Below are positions 1 to 6,487 of a stretch of DNA of 6,487 bases, piece by piece. The stretch is from an uncultured Clostridium sp. (GTDB lineage: Bacteria; Bacillota_A; Clostridia; Lachnospirales; Lachnospiraceae): assembly GCA_945836785.1 (NCBI GenBank), contig CAMAMD010000078.1, positions 1-6,487 on the forward strand. The letters are read 5' to 3'. Below the pieces are notes generated by a model that was given only the letters and a program-made list of their open reading frames with translations, made no database searches and was not told the origin of the DNA. Both the position numbers and the translations under genes were made by a program. Each line of letters starts with the position of its first letter. The stretch's first letter is position 1.

Positions 1-1853
1 TGTACAGGCAGTTTGTCGAGCGGACTTATATTCCGGATATGGTGATCGCGACGCCATGGCCTTATCTTACATTAGTAATAAAAAAAGCATTGCTCAGCCC
101 GCAGCAGCAGAATACAACATTGGTATCATGGCTGCATGCACCATTAGAAATATATAAACAATATGGAGTAGGCGGAGTAGAATGTCTGCAGTTTGCAGAC
201 CGGATACTGGTGTTAAATGAGAGAACACGTCAGTCCATTCATTCAGTGCTGCCGGATGCGACAGTTTTGCTGGTATGCAATCCGGTAGATTTTTTAAAAT
301 GTCATGATATCGTTCGGGAAACAGAAAAACATACATTGTTATTCGTAGGACGCTTGTCTAAGGAAAAACAGGTGTGTGATATTTTGGATGCATTATCTCT
401 TTGTGAGACAGAATGGGGTCTTCGGGTCATCGGTAATGGAGAACTTCGTGAAGAGCTGGAACGACAGGCAGAACAATTAACTATTACTGATAGAGTAGAA
501 TTTTTGGGGTGGAAAGAAAACCCATGGGATTATGCAGACGGTGTCAGTGGATTGATATTAGCATCCGATTATGAGGCGTTTCCGCTGGTAGCCATAGAAG
601 CGATGGCTTGTGGAATTCCGGTTTTTTCCACACCGGTGGACGGAATCATTGAGCTGGTTCAGCCGGGGGTTAATGGATATTTATTCGAAAAAAACAATCC
701 ACGGCAGATGGCGGAGATCCTGGATTATTATTCCAGACAGGAATTGCCGTGTATTTTGGCCGAAGCATGTAAGAAATCGGTCATGCCTTATGAGGCGCAG
801 ATTGCAAAAGAACAGTTTGAGCGTGTGATAGAGGACTGTTTTGATAAGATATCAGTGATCATTCCCTGCTATAATGTGGCAGATCAGGTGAATCGTTGTT
901 TGGAGAGTATATTTGAGCAGAAGCTTGAGAAGGCAAATTTGGAAATTGTCTGTGTAGATGATAAATCAACGGATGAGACGTTACAGATTTTGATGGCTTG
1001 GGAGGCACGTTATCCGAAACAGATCACGGTTATTGCGCTGGAAGTGAATGGAAAGCAAGGTCACGCTAGAAATGTCGCATTGGAATATATCACAGGCAAT
1101 TATGTCACCTATGTGGATGCAGACGATGCATTGGCACCCGGGTGTTTACAGCAACTGTATGATGTGATGAAAAAACAGGACTGTGAGGTGGCGGGCTGTG
1201 GCTATCAGTTGATCCATCATGAAGATAGGATTCATGTGCCGATTCTGGATGAAGATAGAATATTTGATCTGGAAAATTGCGTGGAGGATCAGAAGAAGTA
1301 TCTGCTGAAATGCGGTTGGAAGACCAGCCCATGGGGAAGACTGTATCGGACAGATTTTTTGAAGCACAATCATATTGTGTTTGCAGAAAATCATTATATG
1401 GAGGATATTCTGTTTTCCTATTTGTGCTTCAAGTATATGAGGATGTATTGCCATCTATCGCAGGAGCTATATTTGTATTGCTATAACCCGAACGGCACGA
1501 TGGCAAGTGATAAGATAAGAAATTATTATTTAGATACAGCTATCGTTCAAAATATGGTCACGGATGAATTATTAAAAAGTGATAGGATTAAGGGTTGTAT
1601 GGCTGAATACGAATATACCTTTTTCTTGAAAGCTTTTGAGGAGCCGATCATTCGGATGTGGAAAAATGAAGAGTTTTTCTCATATGCGGATTACCGTTAT
1701 TTACGGGAAGAGGTTGAAAAGAGGTTTCCGGATATGGAGTGTAACCCCTATTTACTAAAAGTAACGGGACAGGAAACAAAGCTGGCATTTGCATTATATT
1801 GTGCAAATTTCAAAACAGAGCAAGAACTTCGCAAGGGGTTGAATTATGTGTAA
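1..1853 (+). CDS. Bifunctional GT4-GT2 glycosyltransferase, 5' end missing
   Basis: This is a predicted cytoplasmic enzyme with two transferase domains, likely adding two sugars to a growing glycan. The frame is open from the window edge (first full codon at base 3). The codons before the ATG at 39 already read as protein typical of this fold, so 39 is probably internal and the true start lies upstream. Numbering from the ATG at 39, the GT-B (GT4) part runs to about residue 265, with FVGRLSKEKQ near 102-111 and the E-x7-E donor-site motif at E179/E187 (EAFPLVAIE). Only about 110 residues precede FVGRL, against roughly 170 usual, so some tens of residues are missing. The GT-A (GT2) part starts at 271 (ISVIIPCYN), with VDDKSTDET near 306-314, the DxD in VDADD (D360/D362) and a catalytic-type ED at 455-456, then a helical tail. 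The linker is only a few residues. Donor and acceptor sugars cannot be read from the sequence. Both domains keep their key residues and look active. The 3' end overlaps the next gene by 8 bases. Confidence 0.9.
   Translation, partial: YRQFVERTYIPDMVIATPWPYLTLVIKKALLSPQQQNTTLVSWLHAPLEIYKQYGVGGVECLQFADRILVLNERTRQSIHSVLPDATVLLVCNPVDFLKCHDIVRETEKHTLLFVGRLSKEKQVCDILDALSLCETEWGLRVIGNGELREELERQAEQLTITDRVEFLGWKENPWDYADGVSGLILASDYEAFPLVAIEAMACGIPVFSTPVDGIIELVQPGVNGYLFEKNNPRQMAEILDYYSRQELPCILAEACKKSVMPYEAQIAKEQFERVIEDCFDKISVIIPCYNVADQVNRCLESIFEQKLEKANLEIVCVDDKSTDETLQILMAWEARYPKQITVIALEVNGKQGHARNVALEYITGNYVTYVDADDALAPGCLQQLYDVMKKQDCEVAGCGYQLIHHEDRIHVPILDEDRIFDLENCVEDQKKYLLKCGWKTSPWGRLYRTDFLKHNHIVFAENHYMEDILFSYLCFKYMRMYCHLSQELYLYCYNPNGTMASDKIRNYYLDTAIVQNMVTDELLKSDRIKGCMAEYEYTFFLKAFEEPIIRMWKNEEFFSYADYRYLREEVEKRFPDMECNPYLLKVTGQETKLAFALYCANFKTEQELRKGLNYV
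1833..1838 (+). promoter_or_regulatory. Ribosome binding site of the first GT8 gene
   Basis: AAGGGG lies 7 bases before the ATG at 1846, inside the last codons of the upstream gene. It favours 1846 over the in-frame ATGs at 1855 and 1864, which would be about 16 and 25 bases away. The arrangement suggests translational coupling to the GT4-GT2 gene. Confidence 0.6.
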
Positions 1854-2790
1854 TATGAATGTAATGATCGTAACAAATTCCAGATATCTAAAGACTACTA
1901 TTGTTATGTTATATTCTTTATTTCAGCAGGAATCCGGGGATGTTACTGTGTATATGCCGTATGAGGATATTCGGCGGGAGGAACTGGATGCACTTACGAA
2001 GTTTGCAGCATCCTGGGAAGGAAAACAATTGATTCCGCTGTATGTAGGGACCGGGTTTAAAGAGGCGGTGGCTTCACGCAACGGGATCATGGTGGAGACT
2101 TACTATCGGATCATCGGTTGGGATTTGCTTCCGAAAACAGTAGAACGAATTCTATATCTGGATGTCGATATGGTAATCCGGAAAACATTGCAAAATTTAT
2201 ATCAAATGCCGATGGGCGATAAGCTGTTTGTCGTTTGCGAAGATATTTTCGGAAAGATCAACGGATTTCATGAGGCAAATAAGCGCCGGTTGGGAATACC
2301 GGAAACCGGAAATTATTTTAATGCCGGAATGATGCTGGTGAATGTAAAGGAACTTCGCAGAACCGGAGAAGTGAAGGAGATTCTTCGCCGGGTATATCAG
2401 GATTATGAGCGTTATGAATATAATGATCAGGATGTGCTGAATGAAATGTATCAGGACAGGCTGATCTATGTTGGATGGGATCAGTATAACTGCCCACCTG
2501 CATGGTATTATATGGATCGAAAGGCAGCAGAACGCGGAGAGTTGCGATTTGCGGACTATAATGAGATCCGGGAATTGCAAAGTGATCCGGAGAGATTTCG
2601 GGATGAGTACATCAACCTAACTGCACAGATGGCAGAGCAGGCCGTGATCATTCATCATCTGGCGGATACAAAGCCGTGGAATGAGAAACGAAAAACAGGA
2701 AGGGTATATGAATATTTTGATAAATGCTATGATGTCATAGAAGCAGATGCCTTACACATATATGAACAGATAAGTGGAGTGAGTTTATAA
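1846..2790 (+). CDS. GT8 family glycosyltransferase (LgtC/GspA-like)
   Basis: This is a retaining GT-A enzyme of 314 residues, predicted to move a hexose (in this family often galactose or glucose from a UDP donor) onto a glycan or glycoprotein acceptor in the cytoplasm. The visible family pattern is: an N-terminal nucleotide-binding strand and helix (MNVMIVTNSRYLKTT, from residue 4); YYR at 86-88; the metal-binding DxD in ILYLDVDMVI (D106, D108); NYFNAGMMLVN at 156-166; NDQDVLN at 193-199; and the C-terminal metal/phosphate motif HHLADTKPW starting at H270. Full length fits the family. No signal peptide or membrane segment is seen. Two points are odd: the Gly usual in the HxxGxxKPW motif is Ala (A273), and the stretch between the DQD motif and the final His is about 30 residues longer than in the GT8 downstream. 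The gene overlaps the previous one by 8 bases and ends in two in-frame stops (TAA TAG), 12 bases before the next start. The exact sugar is unknown. Confidence 0.93.
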   Translation: MCNMNVMIVTNSRYLKTTIVMLYSLFQQESGDVTVYMPYEDIRREELDALTKFAASWEGKQLIPLYVGTGFKEAVASRNGIMVETYYRIIGWDLLPKTVERILYLDVDMVIRKTLQNLYQMPMGDKLFVVCEDIFGKINGFHEANKRRLGIPETGNYFNAGMMLVNVKELRRTGEVKEILRRVYQDYERYEYNDQDVLNEMYQDRLIYVGWDQYNCPPAWYYMDRKAAERGELRFADYNEIRELQSDPERFRDEYINLTAQMAEQAVIIHHLADTKPWNEKRKTGRVYEYFDKCYDVIEADALHIYEQISGVSL

Positions 2791-2791
2791 T

Positions 2792-2797
2792 AGGAGA
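2792..2797 (+). promoter_or_regulatory. Ribosome binding site of the DUF4422/CgeB-like gene
   Basis: AGGAGA sits 5 bases before the ATG at 2803 (AGGAG core, 6-base spacing), a strong Shine-Dalgarno match that fixes this start over the next in-frame ATG (Met8, base 2824). It shares bases with the second in-frame stop (TAG, 2791-2793) of the preceding GT8 gene. It occupies most of the only intergenic gap in the window. Confidence 0.8.
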
Positions 2798-2802
2798 AGA
2801 AC

Positions 2803-5667
2803 ATGACTACACGAATTTTTGTTATGACACATAAAAAATTTGATCCTCCGGCAAATACGATATACGTACCGTTGCAGGTTGGAAAAGCAGGAAAGGAAGG
2901 CTTAGGCTATCTTGGTGACGATACCGGGGAAAATATTTCTCATTTGAATTGCTATTATGGCGAGCTGACAGGATTGTATTGGCTGTGGAAAAATCGAAAG
3001 TTTGATGGGAACATAGGCGTCTGCCACTATCGTAGATTTTTTGTGAACGATAAGCGGGAATTGCTGTCAGAAAAGGACTACGATCAGATTTTATCAGATT
3101 ATGACATCATGACCTCTCAGGAGATAAAGACAGATGTGCCCTATCTGGAGTATTTTGGGAAAGCGCATCATGTGGAAGATATGTTACAGGCGGGCGAAGT
3201 AATTCAACAGATTTATCCGGATGACTATGCTTCTTTTGAGATTGTGATGCAGGAAAAGGCCTATTATTTTGGCAATCTAATGGTAACATCAGGAAAGATT
3301 TTCGATGAGTATTGCGAATGGCTGTTCACGATTTTTGGTGAATTAAGCAAGCGATTGGATGTGGAGAGTTATGATGATTACCATCGCAGGGTGTACGGAT
3401 TTTTATCTGAACAGCTCTTGCGTGTATATATTCATGCCAGAGGACTGAAGGTATATGAAGGTCAGATTGCAATCACAGACGAAAAGGCAGAAACAAAAGA
3501 ACTGAAGGCGGCCATGTATCAATTGGTGAAAATGGGAGAGATTTCGCAGGCGCGACAGATGTTTTATGAAATTATAAAAATTCGACCCGATGTGCGTCTG
3601 GAGCATTCTGATGTGCTAGGAGAATTGCCTCTAATTGAGCAGATTTTATATATCATTGAGAGTGAGATGCAACGGGAAATGACAGGAATGTATGACTACT
3701 CCAAGGATTTGTATATACTGCTCGACCATGTAAAAAAGTTGCTCCGGATTTTGGCAAAAACAGATGCGTGGAATGATGAAGATCAAGCATACTTTCAGGA
3801 GACAAATGTCACACCGATAGCAGTTGAGATCTTGGCAAAGAATCATATGAACTGTTCTGACAGATGGGAGCAGATTGTAGCAACTTATCATCGTGTGGCA
3901 TCTGAACAAAAAGAAGATAAAAAAACTTATGTATGGATAGATATCGACGGCGCAAGTTTTGAAGATACATTTATCAAAAATCAAAACATTGCACATACAA
4001 CAGAAACATATCTAATCTTTGCAAACCAGAATGTTGTAACTGCGCAGGAAGTGGAAGAAATTTTAGAGAGGTATCGATACATGGATCATACGCCGCTTCT
4101 TGTGCTGGGACAATATGTGCCAAAAACGAATGATTTGTATGGGATATTAGAGGATTTGCAATTAGAAACGTATGCGATGGTTGTGAAACGTGAGCTGTTT
4201 TCCAAGACAGGACCATTTAATGATAGATTGCAGGAAGGTTCAAATCGTGAGTTTCTATGCCGGGCATCGTGTGTTTGTGAACCGGTATTTTTGGAATGCT
4301 CCGATGTGAACTGGCAATGTCAGCATACAGAAGGGGAATGGTTTACAAATGCATATTTGTTGGTGCGTTATTTAAAACAATTGACAGAAGCGGGACTGAT
4401 GGAAACGATGCTGAATGTGTATATAGCACATGCAAATACACAGGGATTCCAATCATATTTTGAGCATATCTTACAACAGTTTTTGGCGCAGGATCAGGAG
4501 TTATATCAAAAGATTTATCTTGCAACAGCCCCCTTTTTTATCATTCGGGGAGGCGATATCTGCTATAGTGTATTACGCACCTTTGCGGATCGATTCGCAA
4601 ATGCGCTAAAACAATGTGGACAGCGTGTCATTATGACATCGGGTGATGATACGGAGGTTACAAATCTGGAAGCGTTGCAAAAAGAACATTTTCGCGGAAT
4701 TATTGGATTCCAGGCAACCATATTATTAAAACCCGTATTTCATAACGTGAAGGGAAAACGATTTGATTATTGGTTTGATCATCCTATTTTTTTCCACACA
4801 TTATTCAATCAGATGGATACACCCGTGACTTTTTTGTGTCAGGATGGAAACCATGCAGATTATATCAACCGTATGTGTGAAAAGGGCATGGGTTTTCATT
4901 TCCCGCCGGCTGTGTCGCCTGTGACTGAGCCGTTACAAGAGAAGCGCTATGATATTTCATTTATGGGCACCTATTTTGATGAAAATAAGCTGTGGACCAT
5001 TGTAAACGGGATGGAGGCGGAATTAGGAGATTTAGCTAGAGAAGTAGCTACATATCTATTACAACATCCGGATATGAGCTATAATGAAGTGACAGATATG
5101 TTCCTGGAGCAATATCCACAGATCACCGAGAAGTATTCGTATGAAGTGATCATGGAACACCTGTGGGAAGCATGTCGGATCGCACCCTATACGTATCGAA
5201 ATCGTGTGGTTCGAACAATCTTAGATGCGGGTTATGAATTGCATGTTTATGGAGAACCATGGAAAGGGTTTCCCTTGCGGGAAGGAGATCGTCTGGTGTG
5301 CCATGAAGAGGTGCCCTCGAAAGAAGTGGCACGCGTGATCGCACAGTCAAAAATCTCACTTAATGTGATGAGTTGGCACAAAGATGGCATGACAGAGCGG
5401 ATCATGGAGATTATGATGGGTAAAAGTGTTTGCCTGACAGATGAGACAAGGTATTTGAAAAAGCATTTTAATCAGATGGAAGACATTGTAATGTTCCAAT
5501 TGCATGCATTAGATCAGCTACCGGATATGATAGGTAAATTATTAAAAGACGATGCTTTGCGCAAAAAAATAACGGAACATGCATATCAGAAAGTAATGTC
5601 TGAGCATACCTGGGACGTGCGGGCAGAGCAGTTTTTGGATATGGTAAAGGAGATGGAAGAAGCATGA
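2803..5667 (+). CDS. Multidomain glycosyltransferase: DUF4422 plus CgeB-like GT-B
   Basis: This 954-residue protein is predicted to be cytoplasmic and to catalyse one or two steps of glycan assembly. Residues about 4-225 match the DUF4422 family, which occurs in capsule and exopolysaccharide clusters: HKKFDPP at 10-16, YVPLQVGKA at 21-29, GDDTGENIS at 38-46, the ELTGLYWLWKN helix at 54-64, IGVCHYRRFF at 71-80, NLMVTSGKIFDEY at 158-170. Residues about 235-370 are helical, and 237-262 read like one TPR-type helix pair. Residues about 375-500 resemble the second half of a GT2 domain without a normal DxD (see findings). From about 570 the protein becomes CgeB/DUF3880-like: ATAPFFIIRGGDICYSVLRTF at 574-594 (short gap-free block), YDISFMGTYFDE at 716-727, and a C-terminal GT-B nucleotide-sugar half with DGMTERIMEIMMGK at 861-874, where E865/E869 sit in the GT4-like donor-binding region. 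No signal peptide or membrane helix is seen. The stop overlaps the next start (ATGA). Domain naming is by memory of family motifs; substrates are unknown. The length far exceeds either family alone. Confidence 0.88.
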   Translation: MTTRIFVMTHKKFDPPANTIYVPLQVGKAGKEGLGYLGDDTGENISHLNCYYGELTGLYWLWKNRKFDGNIGVCHYRRFFVNDKRELLSEKDYDQILSDYDIMTSQEIKTDVPYLEYFGKAHHVEDMLQAGEVIQQIYPDDYASFEIVMQEKAYYFGNLMVTSGKIFDEYCEWLFTIFGELSKRLDVESYDDYHRRVYGFLSEQLLRVYIHARGLKVYEGQIAITDEKAETKELKAAMYQLVKMGEISQARQMFYEIIKIRPDVRLEHSDVLGELPLIEQILYIIESEMQREMTGMYDYSKDLYILLDHVKKLLRILAKTDAWNDEDQAYFQETNVTPIAVEILAKNHMNCSDRWEQIVATYHRVASEQKEDKKTYVWIDIDGASFEDTFIKNQNIAHTTETYLIFANQNVVTAQEVEEILERYRYMDHTPLLVLGQYVPKTNDLYGILEDLQLETYAMVVKRELFSKTGPFNDRLQEGSNREFLCRASCVCEPVFLECSDVNWQCQHTEGEWFTNAYLLVRYLKQLTEAGLMETMLNVYIAHANTQGFQSYFEHILQQFLAQDQELYQKIYLATAPFFIIRGGDICYSVLRTFADRFANALKQCGQRVIMTSGDDTEVTNLEALQKEHFRGIIGFQATILLKPVFHNVKGKRFDYWFDHPIFFHTLFNQMDTPVTFLCQDGNHADYINRMCEKGMGFHFPPAVSPVTEPLQEKRYDISFMGTYFDENKLWTIVNGMEAELGDLAREVATYLLQHPDMSYNEVTDMFLEQYPQITEKYSYEVIMEHLWEACRIAPYTYRNRVVRTILDAGYELHVYGEPWKGFPLREGDRLVCHEEVPSKEVARVIAQSKISLNVMSWHKDGMTERIMEIMMGKSVCLTDETRYLKKHFNQMEDIVMFQLHALDQLPDMIGKLLKDDALRKKITEHAYQKVMSEHTWDVRAEQFLDMVKEMEEA
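5647..5659 (+). promoter_or_regulatory. Ribosome binding region of the second GT8 gene
   Basis: AAGGAG at 5647-5652 and GGAAG at 5655-5659 both lie in the last codons of the upstream gene. AAGGAG is 11 bases from the ATG at 5664 and 14 from the ATG at 5667; GGAAG is 4 and 7 bases away. The sequence therefore does not settle which of the two adjacent ATGs is used. Coupled re-initiation at the ATGA overlap is likely in either case. Confidence 0.45.
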
Positions 5668-6487
5668 TGAATATTGCCATAGCGCTAAACAGAAAGTATG
5701 TGAAACATACATGTGTCATGCTGCATTCCTTGTTTAAGAATCATTTAACGACAGATGTGTGCGTGTACGTATTGCATAGTGAGCTGACAGAGGAAGACTG
5801 TAAATTAATGCAATTGATACAAGAACAATACCTTAGAGGAATGTTGCGTTTTGTTTACATTGAAAAAGAACTCATACCGGATGATTTTCCTACAACAACA
5901 TTTTGGACAAGAGAAATGTATTATAGATTAATGCTGGTTGATCTGTTGCCTGCAAGCGTTACACGAATTTTATATTTAGATATTGATATGATCGTAAATA
6001 AAGACATTACAGAACTTTATGATATGGATTTCGAAGGAAGATCATTGATCGTATCAAAGGATATGGAATTTGAAAATATGATGGAGCATTCATGTTCGGG
6101 TAATGCTGCGCATGATAGAATGTTTAAACAGCTACAGGAAGAAGGTCATGTTTATTTTTGTTCGGGGATGGTCTTGTTTAATATAAAAAAAATAAGGGAA
6201 GCGTATTCTTTTGATAAGTATTTAGATATTTTTAAGGAAATAAAAGAATATATGGCATATCCGGATCAGGACTTGTTAAATTATGTGCATAAAGGTGATG
6301 TGAAGTATGTAGATGAACTAACATACGGTGTGTTTGCACAGACGGCGCATACGCTGGGATATTCATATCAAGATATCAAACAGAATGCTTCTATCATTCA
6401 TTTTACAGGTCAGGCAAAGCCATGGACAAATAATCTGATCCGTTATGATATCGAGAAGATCTGGTGGGAATATGCGGCAGAGACACC
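5664..6487 (+). CDS. GT8 family glycosyltransferase, 3' end missing
   Basis: The frame stays open to the window edge, giving 274 codons so far. The product is a second retaining GT-A enzyme of the LgtC/GspA type, predicted to transfer a hexose from a nucleotide sugar in the cytoplasm. Visible motifs are: N-terminal MNIAIALNRKYVKHT (from residue 2), YYR at 86-88, the DxD in ILYLDIDMIV (D106, D108), CSGMVLFNIKK at 166-176, PDQDLLN at 200-206 and a canonical HFTGQAKPW at 246-254. All key residues are present, so it should be active. It probably lacks only a short C-terminal tail, since GT8 enzymes commonly run to about 280-340 residues. It starts in an ATGA overlap with the upstream gene; ATG 5667 (MNIAIA) is an equally good start. 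It is clearly diverged from the other GT8 gene here, so the two probably add different sugars or use different acceptors. It is also more AT-rich: hand counting gives 272 G+C in bases 5701-6480 (about 35%) against 388 in 1861-2760 (about 43%). Confidence 0.92.
   Translation, partial: MMNIAIALNRKYVKHTCVMLHSLFKNHLTTDVCVYVLHSELTEEDCKLMQLIQEQYLRGMLRFVYIEKELIPDDFPTTTFWTREMYYRLMLVDLLPASVTRILYLDIDMIVNKDITELYDMDFEGRSLIVSKDMEFENMMEHSCSGNAAHDRMFKQLQEEGHVYFCSGMVLFNIKKIREAYSFDKYLDIFKEIKEYMAYPDQDLLNYVHKGDVKYVDELTYGVFAQTAHTLGYSYQDIKQNASIIHFTGQAKPWTNNLIRYDIEKIWWEYAAET

Noticed and set aside
39..41. ATG at 39 as the true start of the first gene
   Set aside because: The frame is open to the window edge, the upstream codons read as plausible GT4 protein, and too few residues would precede the FVGRL motif. 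No ribosome binding site is seen before it.
1218..1236. Short inverted repeat catgaa...ttcatg
   Set aside because: Six-base arms within a coding region are expected by chance; there is no terminator-like T run or operator context.
2791..2802. Promoter between the first GT8 gene and the third gene
   Set aside because: The gap is only 12 bases and is filled by a stop codon and the ribosome binding site; no -35/-10 pair can be supported.
4787..4793. T7 run as a possible terminator
   Set aside because: It lies in the middle of the third gene, codes for ordinary residues, and no GC-rich hairpin precedes it.
94..5719. Many open frames of about 60-127 codons on the minus strand, and two short plus-strand ones (610-828, 1277-1486)
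   Set aside because: All lie inside the four well-supported transferase genes, lack recognisable domains, and look like chance frames opposite or across real coding sequence.

Overview
The window is a compact, one-direction run of four plus-strand glycosyltransferase genes. It starts inside the first gene and ends inside the fourth. Almost every base is coding: neighbouring genes overlap by 8 and 4 bases or are separated by 12 bases, so this is very probably an internal piece of one operon. No RNA gene, mobile element, CRISPR array, promoter or terminator could be supported, and there is no gene-free stretch over 300 bases.

The organism is most likely a low-to-moderate GC Gram-positive anaerobe of the Clostridia, with Lachnospiraceae as my best guess. 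The grounds are strong AGGAG-type ribosome binding sites, base composition (hand counts: about 43% GC in the second gene, about 35% in the fourth), and protein types (GT4-GT2 fusion, DUF4422 plus CgeB-like fusion, small GT8 enzymes) that I associate with that group. This is family-level recognition, not a database result.

Layout: (1) bases 1-1853, the 3' part of a GT4-GT2 fusion; (2) 1846-2790, a complete GT8 enzyme; (3) 2803-5667, a 954-residue protein with an N-terminal DUF4422 domain, a helical/TPR-like linker, a region resembling a decayed GT2 domain, and a C-terminal CgeB-like GT-B domain; (4) 5664 to the window end, a second, diverged GT8 enzyme cut at its 3' end.

Together the window carries about six recognisable glycosyltransferase modules in four genes: GT4, GT2, GT8, DUF4422, CgeB-like and GT8. 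They probably act in sequence at the cytoplasmic side of the membrane, building one multi-sugar glycan. Whether it is a capsule or exopolysaccharide repeat unit, a cell-wall glycan, or a decoration on flagellin, an adhesin or the spore surface cannot be decided here, because no flippase, polymerase, initiating transferase, sugar-nucleotide gene or acceptor protein is inside the window. The most unusual item is the third gene, with its multi-module build and its middle region that looks like a GT2 domain without its DxD site.
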